This document shows, piece by piece, positions 57,066 to 64,000 of a stretch of DNA of 64,000 nt. How positions within the stretch are numbered: the stretch's first letter is position 1; every line of letters begins with the position of its first letter. A program made the position numbers and the translations under genes. The stretch is from Typha latifolia (Eukaryota > Streptophyta > Magnoliopsida > Poales > Typhaceae), in NCBI GenBank assembly GCA_019914945.1, contig CM034105.1, positions 6,262,001-6,326,000 of the forward strand, written 5' to 3'. The notes under the pieces were generated by a model. That model saw only the letters and a program-made list of their open reading frames with translations, was not told where the DNA came from and made no database searches.

Positions 57066-57490
57066 TATTACTAACCAAATCTAGATCGAATCGAACGTAA
57101 GAAAATTATAAAAATTTACATGGTGGTAACCTTAGAAGTTAGGGTTATAATGGTTTTAGTTTCACATAAATTAGAGGTCGTTATGAAAAGATATCAATAA
57201 AATAGTAGAGGAATGTCAAAATGGGACAAATTGATAAATATCCAATATTGCGTCTATCGTCAGAGAGTGGCTATTTGAGGTGGCAGTGGCTATCAGTTAG
57301 AGGTAAAATTAGGGTTTCTAACTTAGGTCTACTCCTAGGAAAAAAGGTGGCTATAATTAACTTATTTCTACTCCTAAATTATCTTACTCTTACTCGTAAA
57401 ATAAACTCAAGACTAAAATAATTTTTCAATGCTTGAATACTTAGATTAATGGATGAATAAACAAAAAAGCCCGGTCTACCTATATAAGTA
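57066..57490 (-). mobile_element. Inverted LTR fragment of the short-element family
   Basis: Read on the minus strand it aligns with 24480-24910 (CCTAGGAGTAGACCTAAG, GGATATTTATC, TTTTCTTACGTTCGA). Together with the plus-strand copy ending at 56393 it encloses the foldback at 56585-57005. Confidence 0.6.
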
Positions 57491-57584
57491 GATACGGTAA
57501 TTTATTTACAACATAGATTAAATTCTTATTAGAGGAAACCGAACAATTCTCTCTTTTTGAAATATTGATTATATAGTTGTTAGT

Positions 57585-57735
57585 TATTTAACTAATCATA
57601 ATTATCTTATCACTATGTCTGATTAGTCTCTTACTGTATTAATTTAATAGTAATTAGAGAGACTTGTATTAAAAAATGATTAAGAGATTAATCGGAGATA
57701 ATTGTGAGATAATTAGGATTAGTTAAACAATAGAA
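57585..57735. repeat. About 150-bp palindromic mini-element
   Basis: TTATTTAACTAATCATAATTAT and CTGATTAGTCTCTTAC (left) are mirrored by AAGAGATTAATCGGAGATAATTG and AATTAGGATTAGTTAA (right). The same motifs occur in every unit of the large inverted repeat at 15993-17605, so this may be its basic mobile unit. Confidence 0.68.
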
Positions 57736-58210
57736 TTTTATGATTAAACTAATAATTCTTCGTTCTGCTATAGATAGTCCAAATATGAAGAAACTCTGAA
57801 TACAAAAATTCTAGATCATAACGTTACCGATCTTATCCAATTAGTTTCATAATATTTGGACATCAAATAATTATCTAATGAATATTTTTAAAAACTAAAC
57901 AGAGTTAGCATTTTATAGTTTAAGTACAAAATTTATACTTAAGAAAAAATATTCAAAAGATAATATCTGACGTCCAAATATTATAAAATCAATTAGATAA
58001 AGTTTATGACATCATGATCTAGAATTTTATAGTTTCTAAAAAAATATTTAGAAAATAATATCTGACGTCAAAATATTATGAAACTAATTAGATAAAGTCT
58101 GTAACATCATGATCTAGAACTTTTGTATTCAAAGTTTCCTTAGACTCAACATATATCTACATCAGAATGAAAAATGTTTAGTTTAAGTCTGAAATTCATA
58201 GATTAAGTAT
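57736..58210. repeat. Foldback element with an internally duplicated right arm
   Basis: The left arm (57736-57900) with AATTCTTCGTTCTGC and CATAATATTTGGACATC is mirrored on the right by GACGTCCAAATATTATAAAA. The right arm contains two direct copies of an about 70-bp segment starting ATAATATCTGACGTC (57960 and 58052). Confidence 0.66.
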
Positions 58211-58703
58211 GCAATTCTAACTATAATTCATAGTTTTTTAAGTAGATACTGTAATTTTTGCTACATAGATTAAGTTCTCGTTTTGAAACATTGATTAATT
58301 AGTTTTTATTTATTTATATTATCTCTAATTAGTCTTTTATTATATTAATCAAAGAATGATTAGAAATACTCGCATAGACAAAAAAGGATTAAGAGATAGA
58401 AGAAGTAGTAGCACCATAATAAGACGGCGACTTTATAATAACATATTTAGTACTAAAAACTAAACTGTATGATAGCATATTTAAATTTAATTAATTGAGA
58501 AACTTTAGATATGTTTATTCTTTTCTTTTTTATACTTAATGTATTTTTAATTAGTTAGATTATTATAATAGATGCTATTTTTATAAGTATTTCAAAATTA
58601 CTTTGAGAACTTAATATTGAAAGGAAATCAATCTAAGGATAAAAATAGCACTATCAAGGAGAGTACTATTCTTTGGATCATTTGGCCCAATGCTTGTGCC
58701 TAA
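58211..58703. other. Unassigned AT-rich sequence
   Basis: Nothing recognisable beyond weak similarity of 58280-58400 to the foldback-unit motif TTTATTATATTAATCAAAG. Confidence 0.35.
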
Positions 58704-58996
58704 GCCCAGTTTGGTTGCAGGGAGAGGGAAGGGTGGGATAAGGCATAACCCCCACCCCCATATTAAAAATTAAAAATTGAATTAAATGCATGAAGAAAGA
58801 GAATCTTGTTGAAAGGAACCGCGCATAACTTAGCTTTATCACCATTTTCTTATCTCACATTTGGGAAGGTCAATGGATCATAATATGCATTATTCCTGAT
58901 AAAACTAATTATTATTTTATTTTATTTATATGAGAAATCTTTATCTTTGTGTTATTTTATTTTTCTTATCCCGCAATCAAATTAGAATTGACACAC
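58704..58996. repeat. Tourist-like MITE candidate
   Basis: The left end GCCCAGTTTGGTTGCAGGG and the mirrored right end TCTAATTTGATTGCGGGAT form an imperfect terminal inverted repeat of the kind seen in PIF/Harbinger-derived MITEs. The left flank is TAA; the right copy of that triplet is not intact. Confidence 0.45.
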
Positions 58997-61900
58997 TGAG
59001 GTTGTATGTGTTACCTAAAAAGTATGAGCAATGTAAAAAACTCAAAATCTTGAGTTAATTTGAAAGTTAAATTAGTCGATTTAAGTTGAAGAGTACTTGT
59101 TGAATTTTGAGTATAATAATACAGTATATATATTCAATAAATATACTAAAATCTAATTAATTAAAGCAAAAAAAAATCATTCACCTAGATAACAAAGACA
59201 CTATTTTTAGCACTATTTATTTTACAAGCAATTTTGAAGATTCAAGAGTACAAATACTAATGTAGTATATAAATACATTAATGTCCATGACTCATCGAGT
59301 TGCATAAAACTCAATTTAATATTTCTATAATCGATGAGTTTGACCGCCTATTAACATGAGTTTTTTATTTATTTAACTTGAGTTTTTATTGAGTTAAGAC
59401 AACTCGATCGAATTTTAACATAACTCAATGAGTTTTTTTTAACAATGATTAGAGTAGATCATAGAAAAAGAAATCAAAACCACTTGAGTTAGATAGGTTA
59501 TTTAAGACCTGATCAAATTTTGGGCTAAAAGATAAGTTGATATCTCTACCCTTATAAGATTTAACTATTCTAAAAATATTTACAATACAAAAAGGACCAC
59601 TAGTTAGATGGATTAAGTTTAGTATGATTCAACTATTATCACATAAAAGTGTGTATATTTTTGCAACAAATTAAGTAACCCTTGCAAGTGCACAAATCTG
59701 TGGAGTAAATCGGTAAGGCGAGCAAAGTATTGATCCCACAAGGACTTGTTTGAAAACTTGAATTGTTTAAAAAATCTCAAAAATAATTTTAACCTAGTTG
59801 AACTTTTGGTTTAGAAGATTTATGGAAAAAAAGGAAAAAAATTTACAGATTTTTTTTAAGTATGAGAGAAATAAGGTCTTTACGGGATTTGCTACAAGAC
59901 AAACAGTTGAAATTGGTAAAATTGTTGGTGTGGCAGCACGTGAATGGGCGTTTGTGGTGTTTGCTGGCGTGGCCGGATAAGGATCAAATCCGTTGCTTGT
60001 GCAGTATTTGATGTAGAGTCCGGCTGCAAGATTTTAGTGCATCCAAAATCTGTTTTTAATATTTTTATCATCTAAAAGCTTAGATTTTTGTAAGTCTAGC
60101 CTATGTAGGCTTAGCATAACTTCTCTAAACTTTATTCTAATAATAAATATATTTTTTAATCAATAATTTAGCATTTTATAAAGTGAAAGCATGAATTTAG
60201 AGAAAATTATTTAAACAACTAAAAAAATTTATGTTTTAATAATTCAGCTAGTATATTTAATAGTATTTTTATGCGCTTATCAGTTATCAACAAGCTTCAT
60301 CATCAAGCTTAGGAAAATTAGAAATTTATTTTAGTAATTAATAACACAACTTGAATAAAAATAAATATGAGATTAACACTAGAGAGTTGCATAATACTTC
60401 TTTCAAAAATCATAAAAAATCTAAATTAAGAAACAAGAGATTATGCTAAATAAAAATTATAATATAAAATTTATTGACTTATAAGGCTTGCAAATTTCTT
60501 CAAATAAGTTCTATTGGTGTCAATTGAATTGAAACAATTGTAAGTCTAAAATCTAAAATTTAAATTACAAAAAGTATCCAAAAAGACTTTTTTTTTCTCT
60601 ACCATTCAATCCCTTTATTTATAGACTTCTTGGACTCATAAAAATCAACTCTAAATTTATCGAAAATTTGCTATGATTATGTTTGAAATTTGTTTAAAAT
60701 GTGCATAAAATCTGATGAAAATTTGCATAAAATATGCTACTGCATTAATTGGTTAATTTGCTTGGGTAGAAGCCTAGAATTTGCTATTCAAATTGGAATT
60801 TTGAAATTTATTTACTGCTACAATTATTGCTGAAATTTTTGCTAAATTGGAGCTAAAAATCTATTACATTAGGTAAAGATTTCTTGCTTAAATTTTGCAA
60901 CTTGATAGAAATTTGATTGCTGAAAATTTATTGCTTAATGGAAAAGGAAGAGATTTTGACTCATTATGATTTAGATAAGAAAGAAAGTGATTAGTGGATC
61001 TTAGTTTGACTTAAACATAACTTGAGATATCAGAGGTAGATTGAATTGGTTAGTATTGACTAATTAACTTAAGTGGCTAAGCCTAAATCTATTTTGAGCC
61101 CAAATTTGACCATTTTGAGTGATTAAATGAAATTTAATTAATCAAATATTTACATATAACTAAAATATATTAATTAGTTAAAATAAAATATTAATATTTA
61201 ATAATTTGGTCATAACAAATATGATAATTATGAATTTAACATATACATAAGTTCTTCTTAAAGCAATCGACCCTAGCTCTGCTAGGATTTTAGCTTCTCC
61301 TTCTTCACTTTTAAAAAAGTTTTTATCGTCGACGTATCCACTCTCCTATATCCTAGCCTAAGTGGCTAGGAGAGGAGAGAGGTCTTTCTCCCTTTTAGAG
61401 AGGGTTATCTTAAATTTTTTTATCATTTCTTCTTCCCCACTTCTCCTTCTTCTATAATCGTCATCGGCATTCAACATCTCTCTCTTTCGCTATCTTTTCT
61501 ACCCACATTTTCTCTCTCTTTTTTACCTTTGACCTCCACAGCCACTCACGTGCTAACAACATTTGACTCTACTCCTTATTGTCAAATTCACCTCATCGAT
61601 GTCATCACCACCCCTTCATGCTTCTGTCATTATCTTTTTTGAAGCATCTATCATAGCAGTTTTAGATTTTATTTTTCTGTCTAAAGTCATTTGTTTTAAC
61701 TAATTAGTGTAGGGTGTTGGTGTGATTGCTTCATTGTTGATCCAGATCCATTAAGGTCGCAATGGGGCTGATGGAAGCTTTTATTTTAGTGTAATGGTGT
61801 GATTATAATTGTTTTATTTTTGTCTTTTGTGTTTAATATAATATGTTTACTACTGGGCTATTAATATTTTTTCAAGTTGTGAAACTTGTTTAAACTATTT

Positions 61901-62707
61901 CTCTATATTCTTTTGTGTATCAGAGTTGTGATTTTTTTGTTTGAAATTAATAATATCTCACTTACGAGCTTTTCTTTAAAATTAAAAAAGACAAAGTGTA
62001 AGCGTAATTCTACACATATATAGACACTTTTTGATATACCAAGGATCGTCTTCTCACAAAATAAGGCCATTGGCAAAAATATAATTATAGAACTATTTTA
62101 AAACTGCAATAAAAATAAGATATAATAAATAATTCACATAAATAAATTTTGTTGCTTTTGACATGCAAACTTTCTAATTAAAGTTTTGTACTTAAGCTTT
62201 GGAAGTGATATTAATTATGATGAAGTATGTTTGATGTGTATCTTATATAAATAAACATTGTGTACACTTGAGTCAATTAAAAGATGGAACTCGAAAGATA
62301 GAGGAATTTCTATTTATACTCTTTTTTTTGTAGAGATCGAAATATGGTGACTCACTAACTATTCTATAAATAAATACTAAAATAAAATATAAAAGAAATT
62401 AAAAATTTACATTAAACTTCGCATGACAATCTTTAAAAGAAATCATGTGCAAAACTCTCGGCAACAACACCAAAAGTTTGATATGTTGAAAATAAGTGTC
62501 GCAAAATCTGCAAACATAAGTTAAATATAAAATCAAATATATGCTTCTAAACATAAGTTAGTAATAAAACTAAGTCGAATCCATAGAGAGAAAATGATAA
62601 TTATATTAAAATTAAATAAAAAATAGCCAATATTTTTACTTATGAATAATTAAAAAATATTTGAAACTAATTACTAAATAAATTTGATTACTTAAAAGAA
62701 AACAATC
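58997..62707. other. Gene-free AT-rich sequence with two candidate repeat modules
   Basis: No coding region was recognised. Segments at 59680-59750 (CAAGTGCACAAATC..GATCCCACAAGGACT) and 61995-62080 (GATATACCAAGGATCGTC..TCACAAAATAAGG) look like diverged copies of one module seen in plant repeats. The rest, including a CT-rich stretch at 61300-61660, shows nothing that I can name. Confidence 0.35.
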
Positions 62708-63081
62708 TAAGCTCCTATTCACTTTAGTGATATTTTTTTTTTCTTATTCTAAAATATAACTCATTATTCTATAATAATAGTTGAACACCATAATATTCGT
62801 ATTCTAGAATACAAATACTATTAATCAAAATTATATCTTATACCATACACTAATACAATTATTTATTTACACTTGATATCTATCCTATCAACCTAATTTA
62901 TGTCAAATTAAAAAGTATTCCTGATAATTTTATAAAAATCAAAACATATTTTTTCTATCTTTTTATTACACATTCATTCTAGAATATAAGTGAACATTAG
63001 AATATTTATACTTATTTGAGAATAACAAAGAGAAATACCTATTCTAGAATTAACCATTTTTCTAAAGTAAATGAAGCCTAA
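62708..63081. repeat. Tourist-like MITE candidate with TAA target duplication
   Basis: The left end GCTCCTATTCACTTTAG and the mirrored right end GGCTTCATTTACTTTAG match at 11 of 17 positions. TAA flanks both sides (62708-62710 and 63079-63081), the target size of PIF/Harbinger MITEs. The interior contains mirrored TATTCTAGAATAC and TATTCTAGAATTAAC motifs. Confidence 0.5.
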
Positions 63082-63414
63082 GAAAATTTTGGATTTAGAA
63101 TCCACGTAATTCTTTGGCTTAGAATCATAAAAGCATGCAAAATAATTTACTCATCAAGGCATGATTTATCTACTGAAATAAAGATGTATCAATAGGCATA
63201 GAATATCTCATTGAAAAGAAAGAAAATAAATTAATTAATATATAAAATATTTATTTTCTCGGCATAAGTTATCCTTAGAATACTGAGTGTCTAGGGTTAT
63301 AACATATCTCATATTTAATCAAACGTAACATTATATTAGAAAAATAAAGTATAATATATTTCATAGGCGTAAGTCATCTCTATAAAAAAAAAACAAAATC
63401 TAATCATTGTGTAT

Positions 63415-64000
63415 ATATTCAAAGGTTCAAAGATGATGAATTAATTATTTTATTACTCTATATTGATGATATATTGATTATTGATCATGATACTAATAAA
63501 ATTGAAAAGCAAATTTTTGTCACGAAAAATATGGATGTTATGAGAAACTTTCATGATAGAAAAAAAAAAGAGGCTTTGGTTATCACAAAAAATACACTGA
63601 AAATATTATTAAATAATTTAATATGAAAAATGTCAAATCGATTTTCTCTCTACTTTTTAGTCACTTAAAGTTTTACCGGCAAACAATATCTTACAAATGA
63701 AAAGGAGAATAAAGAAAGCAAATGTTTCAATAAATTTTAGTAGTATACAGTTTAATGTATGCAATAGTATGCATAATGTCAGACTTCATTTATAGACTTA
63801 AGGTGTGGTTAGTAGATATCTCTCAAAGTTTATCAAATAATATGAGTTATAGTGAAATAAATTCTTAGATATGTACTCCAAAATTAGTTTATATTTTCGA
63901 AATAAATGATAAACCCGAGTTAGAGGGCTTCACAAAATGATGCAGACTTGACTGGTGATATTGATACTAAGAAGTTTTTATCACGTTACATAATAACTTT
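63415..64000 (+). pseudogene. Decayed Ty1/copia reverse transcriptase/RNase H, running off the window
   Basis: The frame at 63433-63552 reads DDELIILLLYIDDILIIDHD, where YIDD is the reverse transcriptase catalytic motif in the copia context (LxLYVDDMLI), followed by KIEKQIFVTKNMDVMRNF. Further blocks match the order of copia pol after many stops and frameshifts: a LTNEKENKE-like segment (about 63690), SFIDLR near 63785, ILRYVLQN (about 63860), and DADLTGDIDTKKFLSRY (63940-63990), which matches the family pattern DADxAGDxDxRKSTSGY of the RNase H. The copy is plainly inactive. Confidence 0.8.

Overview
This is a plant nuclear genomic window, AT-rich and dominated by retrotransposons. The evidence is intron-containing plant genes, a eukaryotic nuclear tRNA, LTR retrotransposons primed from initiator tRNA-Met, and many MITE-like foldback elements. 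The phospholipase gene is much more GC-rich at its 5' end than at its 3' end, which is typical of monocots; a monocot is the most likely source, but this is an inference.

Only about 10 kb looks like ordinary host sequence. Three protein genes and one tRNA are supported: (i) an intronless plastid-type class I phospholipase A1 of the DONGLE/PLA1-Ialpha group on the minus strand (28444-29754); (ii) a two-exon gene for a 255-residue protein I do not recognise, on the plus strand (37744-39058); (iii) a tRNA-Lys(CUU) on the minus strand (39356-39428); and (iv) a five-exon PUB45-type U-box/ARM E3 ubiquitin ligase on the minus strand (40527-45850) whose exon sum gives a clean 772-residue protein.

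The left part (1-25 kb) is a retrotransposon pile-up. Two short elements with about 0.5-kb LTRs and only gag remnants (42-2368 and 3193-6364) are followed by a long but dead Ty3/gypsy chromovirus (8006-15560), itself carrying a LTR-like insertion. Next come a large foldback/tandem-repeat block (15.99-18.6 kb), then an inverted, internally deleted relative of the chromovirus (19210-24001) with odd architecture: five tandem primer-binding-site copies, an LTR flanked by both a polypurine tract and a primer-binding region, and U3-type termini at both outer edges. A solo LTR of the short-element family follows at 24.3-24.9 kb.

The middle (25-47 kb) holds the genes, a hAT-like non-autonomous element, a partial tandem duplication directly upstream of the unknown gene, and two foldback elements. 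The right part (47-64 kb) has no convincing gene. It contains a 1.5-kb solo LTR with a perfect 5-bp target duplication, two inverted copies of the short-element LTR, several MITE-like palindromes, microsatellites, and a decayed Ty1/copia reverse transcriptase running off the right edge.

No CRISPR, operon or prokaryotic feature is present. The host genes show no sign of a shared pathway; their proximity appears incidental.
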